DNA from: Stercorarius parasiticus
Taxonomy: Eukaryota > Chordata > Aves > Charadriiformes > Stercorariidae
NCBI GenBank assembly: GCA_013396915.1
Contig: VWZL01002212.1
Coordinates: forward strand, 675,182 to 739,181
DNA length: 64,000 nucleotides
Direction: 5' to 3'
Shown here one piece after another: positions 1-15,400 of the stretch. Each line of letters begins with the position of its first letter. The first letter of the stretch is position 1. Position numbers and translations under genes: made by a program. Below the pieces are notes generated by a model. That model was not told where the DNA came from. It did no database searches and saw only the letters and a program-made list of their open reading frames with translations.

Positions 1-318
1 CGGTGCAATGAAGTTTTAACCTGAAAATATTTCCTAATAGTTATATACATTAATAATGTATGTAACATTAAATGGCTGTCATGATGTGGCTGCCTATTAG
101 TGCACTGATGAGGAAACCACCTGACAGACAAGAGATACAGCTCAGAAGAGAGAGTACTGGCTTCTTTGAAATTCAATGGGAATGACACAATGAACCCACA
201 TTCATAAAAAGGGCTGTGACCAGGGGAGAAACAAAATCAAAGAATAAAATAAAACCTTAAATATTTAACTTCAAAGAGGGTTTTAAAAAACATATATATA
301 TTTACCCACTCGACATAC
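1..318 (-). other. FHOD3 intron, 5' portion
   Basis: This is the start of the intron after the last exon in the window. It begins with the donor GTATGT at 313-318. AT-rich; I see no further exon or repeat. Confidence 0.9.
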
Positions 319-480
319 CTTGGCTGACCTAGTGATGGCCCCGATCTCTGAATAAAGATCAGTGCTGTCTGGGAACTTTTCCACCACCATAGTGCAGACG
401 TGGTGCAGGAGGGACTGCTTATGCACCGTATCCTTGACTTCTGGAACCTTCTCGAGGTAGCTCAACTCAAAAGCTTTGGC
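319..480 (-). CDS. FHOD3: FHOD3 FH2 exon (last in window)
   Basis: This 162-nt exon is in phase 0, with acceptor CCTTACAG|GCC and donor GCCAAG|GTATGT. It encodes 54 residues, [20 protein letters not shown], then [32 protein letters not shown]. This follows the GNFLNG motif directly in FHOD proteins. The remaining FH2 helices, tail and autoregulatory domain lie beyond position 1. Confidence 0.97.
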
Positions 481-3400
481 CTGTAAGGGGGGAAAAAAGG
501 CAAGAAATTAAAAATAAAAATATTTACTTCTTCCCATGCAGATTAGTAGACACAAATGATTACCAAGTAGGGGCAGAGGGGAAAGAAGAATAATAATCCC
601 ACAGCAGAAGAAACTTATTGCTTTTATTTATTTTTAACTTGCTAAAGAATAGGCTTAAAATCACTCCATCTGCAGTGAAATGTCTCATGACACAGTTCTC
701 ACAATTTGAATGGGGAGCATCAACACTAAACTCAAGGGAGTTGCACAGGAAGAGTATCTACCTCTACATCTCCTTCAGGTTACGCTGAAAGAGGCAAAGA
801 GCATCCCCTGACACACAATAAAAAGTAGATTCTGTTTTCTAAATTATATTTCTGCTACAAAATAAAGACCGGGTTGGAACTGTCATAATCGTTTTGATTT
901 TTGAAGGAAAAAGCTACAGAGGAAATGCTGGGACATCAGGCTTACGTTGGTTCCATTCAGAAAGTTCCCAATGGCTAGTAGAGTAGAAAGGATAAATCCC
1001 AAAGTTTTATTGTGCTCCAGTTGATCCATTCCTTCCTTCAGGTCTAAAAGTGGTTCTGCAACTTCCTGCCATGAGAACAGAAACAAGAAAGTGAAGGCTG
1101 CAGTTGGCTATGGCCACTTCTAGTTTTTAAGTCTATGGTTTAGATTAATTACTGCAAAAAGTTCCTGAACTGGCGTCTTGCAGAGTGTAAACTGGCCATG
1201 TGTGCTGGCCTTCCTCCACGTTCCAGCTAATAAATCACATGCAAGGACAGCAAAGAAATACATAAAATACTTTCCTAATGTTGCTTCTTCATGTATGCAA
1301 TTGCCTTACTCGTCCTGGGGATTATTCTGTGATTCTAAATAGGTGAGAGAGAGAGTATCAGAGAAGGGGCTGCTGCATTCGATGTAGATGCATGAACATC
1401 CCCCTGCCCCAACTGACAAAAAAGCTCCTTATAGCTATTTTTTCTAATCTTTGAAAACCAAACAAAAAAAAGTTAGAATGCTGGCTGACTTGACATTTAT
1501 AGCCTGACTCTAAAGCTTTCTTCAAACGATGACCACCTCTGAGTTTTAGATATGGCTTTGTGCTTGTGTGACTTTAAAATTGAAAAAAAGCCCCACCCCA
1601 CTGTAAACATCAAGCTTTACAAGTGTTCTCATTTTAATCTTTTAACTTAATGCATCTTCCATCCATACACGTTATCTGAGTATAGGTATGTAAACTGATA
1701 AGCCCCGAACACATAAATTCTGTTCCATTACCTCGGGAAGTGAACTATGTCAGAGAGTTCAAAGGAAGAGGGCAAGGGTAATTGAGTTGACGGACCTTAT
1801 TTCTGTGTCTTTGTGTGAGGCCCAGGGTTATTTATTTTATATGCACATTAACAGTTCACATTGTTTCTATCTCCAAATGTCATCCTCGGCATCCACGAGC
1901 AGCTTCTTTTCCCGAATTATTACACTCTTTATGAACCAAGATGGAAAAATTAAGTTATTTTAGACCAAGAGGCAAAATAACTGAGAACTTCACTTTCTTG
2001 GGGAAATACAATGAGTCATTCAATAACTGTACTGATATTTCATCATAAATAAGAGCAAAAAGATGAAGGAAACATACATTTCTAGTCACTGCAGAAAATT
2101 TCATTTCTTGAAAAGAGAAAAATAAGGCAAATTCGAGACAAATTAAGCGATGATGAGCGCAGTGAGCAAAGTAACTTAAACATCAGAGGAGAGGTACTAA
2201 ATAATCCAAGACTTTATCAAGTTAAACTAAAATCAATAAACTGCTGCACAGAATTCATTGAATTCCTTTACAAGTCAGGGTTGATTTAGTTTGACTGGTT
2301 GCATTATGGGGATGAATCTGCTGTAAACACAGGCTTTTGAACTATTTCATTTGCATCAATTTGCACCTGTTTATAAGTCTTTCCTGAAAGGTTAATTTAA
2401 AATATTCTGAAGGTGGATAAAAAGGCAGCATATAAGGCTTACAAGCAGACCATACCGTAGCCCTTCATTTAGCCACTTACATGCAAGCTGTCCAAGCTTA
2501 GACTGTCTTGCATATAGCGCGCATTTATAATGACTCTTTATTTTTTATTTTATTGTAGCATTAAACATTTATTTCTCTAGCACACTGTCTCCAGGGAGAC
2601 CAGAGTTCTTTCTGCTCAGAAGAGAAACTGATGCAAGCCCCTTTCTTTACCAGTTCTACTTTTCTCATTTCTACACCTGCTTATCTTCATTTATGATCTT
2701 TAAAGTTGTCAGCAATAAGGATATATTTGCCCACAGTGACCTTAAGAAAAAAAAATAGCTGATTTAGGAAAACTAAAGGTTCTACTTCTCTTTCTAAGAC
2801 CTTTAAACTCCCTTTGAGATAATGAGATTTGACAGCATCTTGCATCATAAATAGTTCAGTACAAAGAATTAGCGGTAACACAGCGCTATTTTTCAGAGCA
2901 ATCAAAAGTCTGACAATGAAGATTTAAAGTTGAAACTCTACCTCTTTTGTCTGTGCCTTTAAAATATGATACCAAAAGAAAGGTGAGAAAAATTATTGTT
3001 CCACTGATCATCTTCAGCAGGCTTACAGTACCGTAGATATATGTTAACATTTCAAAACAGTACACACATTATCAAACAGATTATTTGGAAAGGGTTTTCC
3101 TTCGTCATTTTTGCATGCATATATTTGCATATCTAAAACAATACATTGATGCACGCTTCACAGCTTACAGCGAAAGCTGTAATTGTACCGTAAGTGCCTG
3201 TAAAGAGCAAAGAATAAGTCTTCATCCATCTGGTTCAGCCCCCCACAGTGTGAGGCTACTCCCTATCAATGTACCCCGACTTGCTTTAGTTAATTAAATT
3301 TAGCCCAAGAAAGATGACTGATTTCATTATGCCTGAAAAGCTTTTCTACAAACCTGAATAATATCTCATGTAACCTTATTCTTGAACAATTGCATGCCGT

Positions 3401-6400
3401 TTTTCTTTCAGGTTGTCAGAGGTGGAGCTAAGACTTGCTTAGGCAAATCTCTGTTCTGGGATGATTAGCAAATGAGCCTCATGAATGAGAACCCCAGCCT
3501 TATGTCAACAACTCAGGTATTTCACACTGTTGATATTGTGGACCATCTAAAACTTCCAGCATCATGGAAGTAATAATAGTAAGGTTCATTCATTTCTTAC
3601 ACAAAGTATGGGTGACTTGATAAATAATATGAGTGAATTCTGAACTGCTATTAATTTTCCTAACTTAAAGAAAAAATATTAAAAAAATCAAGCAAATGCT
3701 GGACAAAAAAACGGACAAAAACTGTGGAGGTGAGTGATTTGGCACCTAATTTCCAGGAAGGGTTTGTCCATTTGCAGATGGATCTTCTACAAAAACAGTT
3801 TCAAGAACAGGAGAACATTAGCAGGTTATGGGACTCTTACTATCACAATCAGTAATGCAAACAACTCTATTTTTTAATTGGATATGCTCACGGTATCTTA
3901 TCTCAGTTTAAATAAGGCTTATGTTTATTGTTTACCTGGAATTTAAACTCTGACTTCAACCTTGTTATTGGAGAGACGCAACTGCTCGCTAATTCTTATA
4001 CCTCTGATGTCTGATGCCGTATCTTCCTCTTCACCCAGCTAAGACCCAAGCTGCCTGTCAAATCTGTGCTTGTCTGCTAGGCTGCTTATCACACGCTGCT
4101 CTTACTTTATCAGAGCTATCACCTTCCAACAGGGATAAAAATCTTGGTCCTATCCTCAGCCTAGCTATCGCTTCTTTCAATAATCTAGGTATTTCAGACA
4201 TTTTATACTAGCGTCAATTCTACATGGATTTTATCTAGCAATTCATTAACTCTGTGGCATAAACATTATAGGATGAGCAACAGGAAAACTATCAAAATTT
4301 CTTTAGCATTTAGCACTGCTTCAAATGTTACTTTTGGTTGAGAAGAAGCTAGAAATTCTAGGTATAGACATAGATTAACAGCTACAGAAAACTCAGCTCA
4401 GATGAAAGGAACAATTTAGCCTCGTGGTAACTTCAAAGCAGAATAAATAGCTGTACCAGAGTAAAAACAAAAAACTGGCAAAAAAGTATTCGGGTCAGAT
4501 ACAAGTATTTTATATTTTACAAGTCAGAAATGTAAATGTCTAAAAGTAAAATATCACAATTAAAAAATCCTGAATATTCGTGTGATTGCATTTCCTAAAA
4601 TCTGAGAAAATTGAGTGGAGGTTGAGTAATCTTGACAGTATCATCTGCAAATCAATCCACTGTTGCATAACTTGTTAAATAACCATGGTTAGGTAGTCAT
4701 AAGGCATTTTTCAGAAGTGTGTCCCACTTCTCAGAATTATTATCACACAAAAGTTATGCTGATTTTTTAAATATATACATATGCGCGCAGACAGGCATAC
4801 AAAATTAATGTATATATAGGAGAGAGCTGCTTCAAGAGCAATGCATGGGGGTATGCACCAGACGTGCACAGCCAGAAGGCGGCTCCTGCGCTGAGATTCC
4901 TTAAAAAGCTTGTAAAAGTCAGCAAGTAGGTGAAATTGCCTGCACAGTTTCATTCTGTTTCACCTATGTGTGGATATTATATGCTGTCATTTTGAAATTT
5001 TTGCCTGTGATTCATCATTCATGACAGACAACCCAATTATAGTATTCTCTGAATAAACGCCATCCATGAAGAAGGTGGCAACAACCGTCTGTGACTGAAC
5101 TGAGAAGAGCACCCCTGAAGGATGCCTTATCTTCTGTTTGCAACTTTGAAAGAGAGATATAAACAGAAATAACTTCAATGAATGATGTTTTTCTTAGTTC
5201 AAATGGATTTGAGATCAATGCTCTCATTTTATGATGTAAGGCTGAACACTGTTGTCCTCATTCAGTCTTTATGCAAAGAAAAGTTCTTACTGCTCTGAAG
5301 TAAGAATTTCCTGAATAACAACATCTGGAAAAGACGTGGTAAGGATTTAGCCCTCTTCTTTGTTCCAATATCATTACTGCCTAATTAAAGGAAGGAAGAC
5401 ATAATCTCTAATTTTCTTTTATAAAAGGAACAGATTATGAAGGATCATTTTAGCTGCTTCCTAGTTGGCCACTGAAACAAAAGCGACCATTTCCTCAAAA
5501 TATAAGCTCATATAACAACAAGGTCAGGGAAAGATTAAGCAAAGCCTCGGAAGAATCTCCACCCCTGCCTCCCTGCTTTCCCCTCACCTTTTCCACTATC
5601 TCGTAGTCCATCTTGAAAGCCCAGAGCTGGAGCCTGGCGGAGAGTTCGCTGATGGAGGAGAGGGTGAGAAGGAACTGCTCAGCGCTGCCCAGGGGGACAT
5701 CGGGGTTTGCCAGCTGCGCCTCCTGGATCTTTTGCTTCTCCTCTTCGGTTGGGATCATGGTCAGGATTTTCTGTGAAGGGAGACAAAAGGCAGGTGTCAG
5801 CGGTGGGGCCGAGAGATGTGCGAGGGCTGGTCGTTGGGCGACTTCACAGCAGCAACAGCGTAAGTCCTCAAGTCCCTGACTAGTAAATTAGGACAACACT
5901 GTAGGAACCAAGGACTAACGCACTGCACAAGAAAGCAAAACAAGGCCTGCTACCTCAAACATCTGCAGTTTCTTGAAAAGTACATCTGTATTAAAATCCT
6001 GTTTTTAAAAAAAAAAATTTGCACTTAGTAGATGTGGTTAATCATGGGATGAAACGCTGAAGGAGACACATGGAGACTGGTTAGGACTGCTCTCCTGAGC
6101 TTTCACAAGTTTAAGTCAAAACTTGCCACCTTTCTGCAAATTACATATGGAAGTGAGGGCAGAAGGAGTGTAATTTTGTGGCCTGTGATTTACAGCAGGT
6201 CAGACTAGATATTAACGTCCCTTTTAGCCTCACACTTGTAGGCATACAGAAATAACTTGAGGACTCCTGTCCCTTGCTGTTCTCATTATTTATTATTTTT
6301 TCTTCAGTCTGTTTTGTTTTTTATGAAACACAACAACGAGTGTAGCTTATTAGGTCACTCCCAAAAATTTCACCTGAACCAAGGACAACTTCCCAAGGAA

Positions 6401-9400
6401 CGTGCATTGAATTTAAAGTTGAATTATGCATTGCATAGCATATGGCCTTTTTCTCTTTTCATCTGAAAAACCTAAAACATTGATGAAAAAGGATCTCAAT
6501 ATTTTCAGTTCCTGCTGCCAGTATGGCTCAAAAAATTAAAATTTTCCCTTTAATTCTTGGATTTTACATGTTTGTTTACATGTGGCAGCTTTCCTTCTCA
6601 AAGTAGTGCACTCTAAGGTACTGCTTCTCAACTAGTTTTAACATAATAAATGCATTTTAAAATGAAAAAGAAAATCAAAACAACATAAAGATAAGTTGAG
6701 GTCTTTACCCTGCTGATCAATGCCTCATTAAAACAAAGCAGTAGATTTTCAACACAATTTATGTTTATTCACCTGAGGAATGACATGTTTTTGCTCTGGC
6801 CTTCTATAACGATAGAGGCTGTTTTGGAGGGGAGGAGAGAATACTAAAAATTCAGCCAAAAAGCTATCAGAAGTGCCAATCCAAACTACGGCCTTGCTCC
6901 AGCGCTGGACATAACCAATTCATCAAAGTAGCACAATTGTCCCCTTCCAGTACCAATAATTCACCTGGCTCCTTGTACAGCGCTGAAGCTAAGTGTGGAG
7001 AGCAAGGGACTTTTCCTGGTCAATCAAGTGAAGAACAAGAGTTAGGCAAGCAAATAATGTTCAATTTGTCAAAGTGTAACTTATTTCATTTCAGCCGCAG
7101 CATCTGTGTTGCTGTCCATCTTCTTATGATGGCTTCCATAAACATAAATAAACAATTCTTTCTGTTAATGTTGGCTCTGCCTTTCAGTTAAAAAAAAAAA
7201 AAAGCCTCCTTGCTTGGACATTGCAAGCTTCTACCTTAATAAATTAATATCCTAAGGAAAAAAAGAAAAGGAGGAAAATCCCTCAATACACTCTGGTGCT
7301 TTTCCTTCCTCTGTCAATGACTGACTGGAAAATATTCTGATGTACACCTGTTCTGATTGATAGCATTTGTACATTGAGTGATTTTGAGATGTGCTATCCA
7401 TCCATCCATCCATCCATCCACCCACAAATGCTGAAATCTGTAACTTAGATCATACCTAACATCAAACCAGATTTACAAATAGCTGCTCCAGGGCATTTCT
7501 CAGTGCTTAACCAATATATGTCTAAAAAGTTCATAAAAAAGAGAGACTGAGTCTGAAACTCATAAGAAGAGGTGTTTCGCAGAGTGTCCTTTGAAGAAAT
7601 CAGGCCTCCTAGTGCCTACTTCTCTCTTCAACAACAACAAGAAGCCAACACCCCCTCAGCTGAGCCAGGGCAGCTTGTAAATAGGATCATATGAACACCC
7701 ATACATGGAGAGTTTAGCTGTAGCCATGTGATGGATGTAAAAACGCTTCTGGTGCATTTTTGAAGGCTAACACTTCAGCAGAATTCTCAATTGCCTCCTA
7801 CAAATAACTAGGACTTTTGGCAGCTACCCAGGGATCCCACAAGTATTTTGTGGTGGTGCAGGGCCTTCACTCCAGAGATTTTGCACTGCTTTCGGGCATT
7901 TTAAAGAGAGCTATGAAACAGTAAGCTTTATTTCCAAAGGGACTCTCCTCCTCCTCGAGCTTTATGTAAACACCACAAGCCAGATGGAGCTGACAAAAAG
8001 CATTTGTGTCCAAGTACTGCAAGGCTGCTGTGCTGCGTTCCGTAGCATGTGAAATAGAGAATGCCAAGCGAAAGAGCCTTTACTTGTGGTGCCAGCTGCC
8101 GAGGATCACCACTGCTGCTGAAAGCCCTGCCTTGATGGGACCAGAGCTGCTGGCAGGTCTCGCACCATCCAGGGTACAACTGCCCCCCATAACAATGACC
8201 TACTCACCGGCTTCTAATCTGCTTGGGCAACTAATTCTGCTTCTGCTGGTCATCATCCTTGGTGTTACCCCAGGCAAGTGGTGAAATGCTCCTATTCTTG
8301 ATTTCTACTCTATGACTAATTTAAGCCATTTGGTCAGCACTGGAAACTGATGAGTACACCATCTGCCAGTTTGTTATTATTATTATTTGAATTTTTATTA
8401 TTTTTTTAAACATCACTGACAGTAAAAGTACCATAAAAACACAGCAAGGCAGAAGGTTAATGGCACTTGATATGACCATTAAATCACAAATAGCTTTGAA
8501 TCTAATCTAGCATTCTTCAGGTCAATTAAAGAAGAATTGGTTATCAACAAACCCTATGCTCATATCTTCTAATATATGTGATACATATATTTCACCTCCA
8601 AGCATTCTCCTGCAACTGTTTGGGCCAGAGACTAACCTTCTGAGGAAAACCAGTGCACAAATCTTTTCATGACGAAAAAGAAGTAATTTTTGGAGATCCT
8701 GTTCACGTGAGAGAATGGATCCCAATTATTCTGCTCCTGGACTGCTGGACCCAGCCATTTGCTTGAACTTTCAGCGAAGGGATCAAACTGCTTATTTCCT
8801 GAACTCAGCCATCCTGACGTATGATCTCCAAAAATTTCTAAAAGGAAAGCCTTACAAGGCTCACAGGGCAAAATGTATAAACCCCATATGCCCGAGGGTT
8901 ACGAGCCTCAGTATGGGATGCAAGGAAGCACCTAACCAGAGACTGGGAATAGCCCAAAGCCTCTGCAGGAATTAGGTGCTCTAAGTTATCTCTTTTGAGA
9001 GATAATGGGGCTTCTCAGTGATGATGAGGCTGCAGGGATGCCTTGGCTTTCGTATTTGGTTTCAGCTGATTTTACGAGGCAAACAGGAGCCTGAAAAAAA
9101 TTAGTAAACTAAATATCCAGTTGTTGTTGGGTCCAAACCTTTCTGTGGCTCCAGGCCCACAGATTCATAAACTGCATAACCAAATACACATTAGTGGGTA
9201 TTTCATCGGGTATTTGACAGGGCTCGGCAGACGATTCAGCTCCAAAAAGGCTCTCACACTTCAGTTTCCAGACAGGTATTAACGAGACACATCAGTGGTT
9301 TGTATTACCTGCAGAAACTCTAGCAAAATATATAAGCATATGAAGGTCAGGACTCCACAGTAAGTGAGGCCTCCTGCGCTCATTTTACTTCATCTCTTCC

Positions 9401-12400
9401 AAAAATGATCCAATTCTGAGAAGGGACTACATCTAAAATGCCTGACAGCCATCCCTGTAAATGGGGAGGTCACAGCCGTTGCCTCGGTCAGACCACTCCA
9501 CTTCCTCAGCTCTCTACTGAAACACATGAACATGCCATTGCTGGTCACAGACACTGTAGCATAATATTTTTGTTCGCTGCAAGGAGTGAAAGTGTAGCTA
9601 TTTTTCTTTAAATAAAGTCTGAAACTCGTTAGGGCAGTGATACACTGACTGTGGGTGTACAGCCAGCAAGGCACCACAGAGTCCATTCTCTCTTCTGTCT
9701 AGACTTGTGAAAAGAGAGTGTTCTTTCAGGTCATGAAAGCTAGCATAATTTGAAACATCTCACCACACTTTTACAAAGCTAAACAAATCAGAAACTGCAA
9801 ATGCCAACGTACCGCGGCAACTATCAGAACAAAAACTTAAATACCTTGATCGTTTCCGAAATTCAAATTTTGTTTTTTGTTTATACACGTCTCCATCTCC
9901 TTTTTAACATCAGGCTCTCATTTCTTACCCTTTTTTACATCCCAGGGCTACCTAGCCACATACGGACTTCAAAGTACTTAACAAATATGGGTATGGAGGG
10001 CCTAGCACACCTGGAGAGCTTTTTCATTTCAGTTTTACTGAAAGCTATATCTACCAATGCAATCAATATTGTGTAGCCTCACAAAGCTATATTGTAAAGA
10101 CCAAAGCAACCCACCCTAATTTTCTCACAGCATTACACTAATTTTACTCTGCTAAATTAATCATACTCTTTGGTATAATTTAATTTCGATTCACATTCCC
10201 TTACTGAGTAGCACTTTACAGAGGGACCCACTCATTTCCTTTACGGAAGACAAGCAGCAAGGACTCCATTCTTGCAGTTGCCCATGATACACTTCAATAA
10301 AATGAGGTGCTAGGATTTTAAGCTCGCCTCTTTTGCTTAGCTCACAGAAAGCCCTCATCCATGCTAAGCAGGCAGTTCTTTATCCTGCAACAAGCTCCAA
10401 GTTGTTTGAACACAATGAATGCCAAGCTTTCAAAGAAAGGAAAACACAATCACTTTTGGCAAACGTAAGGTGGCAAAAATTTTTTAGTTGGATTGATGCA
10501 TGCTTGCAGACACACATTGTGCCTGCTCTGCATACCAAATGGACTACATCTGCCTTTCTACCACCATGCCCCATTTTCTGCCCTTTTTCACAGCTCAGAA
10601 GTACCTAATCACTTCAAACACGACCTCAAAACACGCAACATACTTAGGTATGGATTACTATCAAGAGTTAAATGACACAAGCAAAGCAGTATTCAGCAGA
10701 ACATACGACAGTAGCGGGGGGTTTACTGGGTCACGATGAACTTGATGACGATGATGAGTTGGGCTACCACAAACTTCTAGCCTGCCATTGCATCACTGCC
10801 TTGTTGCTAGCACTCCTTTAGTCCACTGTCCTTAAAGGTATCGCTAAGGTGAGTTTTGAGATAGCATTTAATCTGAACTTATCCACCAAGGTGCAGAACT
10901 AAAGCCACATGCACACTAACACGGCAGTGATGATGCTCCTCAGCAGGGGCATAGCACAGAGCTCACAGCCAAGGCAATAGATGCCTCAGGTGACTTTTTA
11001 CCCTGTTGGAGCCCTGCTCCGTGTTGGATCCACTAAAAGCTGAATATGATCCCAAATTACAGCTTCTCTGAAATTTTAGCAGTGAATGTTACATCCTCAT
11101 TGCACACATTACATCTTTTCTCCTGCTCTTCTTACATCTCTCTCTTCTGCTTATTAGCCACGACTAGTCAACTAGTCAGATGGCAAACTAGCCATCTCAT
11201 CTAGACAACTAACTATGCAGAAAAGCTTTTGAGTACCCACTGCAATGCAGTTTTTTTAATTAGACCAACTGCAAAATTTTTTTTCCATACCAGTCATGCC
11301 TCATTCAACCCACAAAGTAGCTATAAAGTACATTACATAGCAAATAATTTGCTTTAGTCTCTGCCTTTTTATATAAATAAAGCTCATGCTTACACTATTC
11401 CTGATTCATTCATCATCACTACCAATTATCTTCTAATATTTAGGAACTGTAGATATGAACCAGAAAACTTTCTAAAAAACTAGACTGAAAAGACAACCCC
11501 TGTTCCCTCTAAGCTAACTCTAAGGTTAAAGCCAATGAATAGATGGATACAGTGGAGAACAGAAACAAGTAAAAAAGCTTGTCTACACCGTAGGTCAAAG
11601 GGGCAGCATGGAAAACTGAGGCAGGGCTCTGCTGAAAACAGTGGAACTCACAATGATGCATTTCTGTATCTCTGTGCACCTCTTCGCCAATTCTGCATGG
11701 CTTAATCCACCCCTCCAGCTCGCTGTCAATGTCTGTGTCACTCTACAGTAACATGCTACAAGAAAAATCTGTAAATTGGGGACTGGTGAAGGGAATCTGA
11801 ATTCAGTGCAGGGTTTTGCCTGATAAGAAGTAAGTAAACACATAACATCGAGAAAAAAAAGCTCTTTTCTCCATGAACATCATCCTTCCCAACCAATGAA
11901 GGCTTCATCCCTCAAAGTGCAAAGTACCTGGGCTCTGCTCCCCTCACCCTTTCTCTTGATTTTAAATATTTGAATGATGACATCAGGATTACCCACATCC
12001 CTAGCTTCAAGCTGTGGACACAGAACTCAGAAATCCCATTTTCTTTAGCACCGGGCAAGTATGACAACAGCATATCATTTCCTGGTTTCTGAATTCTTCA
12101 ATTTGAAAGCTACCTGCATATATATTTTCAATGACATTATGGGTTTCTGGCAGCTAACGGAAAGGCCACCCAAAGGAGGGTGTGGTGGTACAAGACACTC
12201 AGAACTGTGGACACCACCACAGGTGGCTGGCAGATGGGCAGCCCAGCTACAGATGTTGGCACTGGAAAGGGTGAGTTGTGCACAGCAGCTGAACCTCCCT
12301 TAAGCGTGCCAGAGAAGGACACAATTCAAAGGAGATGATACGTGGAAGATAATGAAGATGTGTCCTTCTCTATCAGCCATTTTATGTTGCACTTTGTATA

Positions 12401-15400
12401 GAAACACTGCCTACAGCACTGAGATCTATCTGGTGGTCTGTGAGTTGGGCTTGGCTGGAAGAATATTTCTCTCCAACATTTTAAAGCTCGGTACTGCAAA
12501 CTGCAGTGGTGAGTACATGAGCCGGGTTACAAAAAATTACTGTTTTAGCCTGATTTGTCACCTTCATAATATGAGTAAGGTATGTATATAGCAAATAAGT
12601 AATACAGCCTTGGGAAGAAACTATACTCTAGTAGGGATAAATCAGGCCTTGCCTCTAGTTAGAACGATCTTTTGCCTTAAGTATTTCTTTTGCATGTAAC
12701 TGTTGGCAACTCCATTTCTATTCCAGCCAGCTTTTCTCATTTTCTTCTGTAGTCAGCACAGAGAAGGTGGAAAGGGGGAAATCATGAAACACAGCGCCAA
12801 ACCACTGAAAGGTGACTGTGAATCACTACACAACCTCTGCAGCTCAGCCACTGGTTGAGACTTGCAGTTGTGCAGGTTACTCTTACTAGATGATACAGGC
12901 TTATTAAAAAAAAGAAAAGATCTGAAATGAATACAACCACAACGAAAAAAAACAGGGGGAGCAGCAGGCTTCTTTTACACTTCACAGAAGAAAAATGTTT
13001 TGATAAAAAAATATAATGAACAGAGCTCATCTTGGATCTCGGTAGGAATATCTGCAAAGTCCAACATGTAATGGTAAAAATTACATCATCTGTAATCTTT
13101 ATACCAACTGCTTTTCTTCAAACAACAGTAACACAGAAATGCTATTTTGAGCAGAGCTAGTCACTGTATTTGTTTTCCATTAGATATACAATCTAGAGTG
13201 ACTCCAACAGCTAGCTGGGCATGAACTTTATTAAACCCTGTACCAGTTACATCAGCCCTAGTAACTCACTGCCTATTCTTGCTGCTCACAATATGCCAGT
13301 CAAGCTTCAGAGGAACAGACAATACTCTGAAAATCTTGACAGGAATTAACACCATTGTTACTCAAACTTAGAAACAAAGCAAGCAGAGAATCCAATTTCC
13401 TGAGCATGCCCAACCTCGGGTGAATACGACGTGCTTCTGAGCACACTACATTGATTTGATGAGTTTCAACACTCAGTCGTGATATAACACATTCCCTTTT
13501 CCTTCTTTCATTAAAAGTCTGGTCTGTACCATGTGCAACATCGAAAAAAAAGGAAACATTGAAAATGCAGACTTGAAGATATTGACTATTCTTTCTTACC
13601 TCTATTCCTTCCTTGTTTAAGGCATATTCGTCAAAGTTCAAAATAGCAGTCTTGATAGTCCGGGGAGGGGGCAACACAGTCAAGCCAATATTAATAGCGT
13701 TGCTTCGTTTTGAGTCTAACACAATGATCTCCTGTCGCTTCCCATCTGCAGCAGTTTTCTTGGTAAAGAAGAGAACAAGAATATTATTTCTCCAGCCTGT
13801 ATTATGGAGAAAAAGTCACTCCTTTCACTAATGACTTCCCGTACTCAAGGGTGCTGACACTGAATGTAAATCTAATTCATTTATAGTCATCCAAGACAGC
13901 TGAACTCTTCTACCACATCCTTGCTGGTATCAGCATGAGCTGCCAGGATTTAACCAGAGAGCTGAACGTGGTCTCAGATGCCGTGCAAAGCTGAGCTCGC
14001 CTGAGACACAGGAGTCCCCGCGAGGGCTGGGAACGCTGCAGTTCGGGGCAGGAGTTGGTCTGAAAAGAAAGCCTGAAGCTGTCTTTCCCAGGGGAGAGCT
14101 CTGTTGTGTGGCAGGACCGTCCGGCACAGGGCTGGCGAGGCAGCAGCTGGGCGCTGATGGGCTCCAGGGCTCAATTCCCCTTGGATGCATCAACCCAGAG
14201 AGGCCACCAACCCTCTCCTGTGTGGCTGTCTGGGAAATGGACAAGGTGGTTCCCACCTGCCCGCCAGCACTCTCCTGTGTTATAAATCCACCTTGGGCAC
14301 TGGCAAAGGAGGCGTAAAGGCCTTTCTGGAGACACTGGCACAGTTTTCTGACCTCTGGTTGCCAGAGGAAGGGTATTCTACCCTGCTGCTCGTGATATGT
14401 CCATCAAGCCCTTCACAAGTGCAGAACAATTTCAACCCTTCTGCTTTTTCCGAAGTTTTATTTGAGACTAGACGTAACATTTGGATCTTACCTCCAGTAT
14501 AAACTACAGTATAAATAATTATAAAAGCACAAAGAACTAACAACATAGCCTTTAAATTTCATTCTAGAGAAGATCCAAGAAATCTCTTCCTCTCTCTCGC
14601 CATCATCATAGTGGCAAAATGTGAACCAACTAGGCAAGGCGACTCACAAACTATTTATATGGCATAATGCAGTGTTAAACATGGGCTTTGCTTTCATCTC
14701 CCAGCATGCCTCTCTTTCTCTCATTATCCCATGCTAGAAGGTGTCTCTTCGGCAACTACGTTATGTCATATACCAAGCAGCTGCAAGAGGAAAGGACTCT
14801 GCTCCTCATACAAAGGGTTATTTTCCTCCCTGTCCATACACACGAACTTTGGAAATACGTTTTCTCCTTTTGCCCTTCTCCTTTGACCTATCAGAGATGG
14901 GATGAGGGATGCTGTCAAGCACAGGAGCGCAGGGAGAAGACCAGCACATTGATGGAAGCAGGCACAGACATGCTCCAAGGTGTACAAACCCACGTTTCAG
15001 CAAGGCCCAGGCTGCAGAGATGTGACTGTGACCTCCCTGGAGAGCCTGTTATCTGGACTGCGTTTAGCAGCTCTGTCAGCAGCAGCCTTAGCACTGATAC
15101 ACCTCAAAGCGGCAAAGAGAGAGACTAAGCAATCCCCCTTTCCCAGGCTGCAGTGTGGCAGCCCACACAACTGTTCAGAACAGGGAATCATCCATGTTGC
15201 CTACAGCAGTAGTGCCTCTTGCATCTCTTGTGGATTTGGGGGAAAGCCAAGAGATTTGGAGGAGGCTCTTACTGCCCTAGTCTCGATCTATGCTCAGGAT
15301 TGCTTTTTAGACCACAAAGCTTTCTTCTCCACTTCCTTTGGGTCTGCACCACAGCCATCACTGAGTCAAAAAAATGCCCTCCTGCCAGGTCTGCACGCTG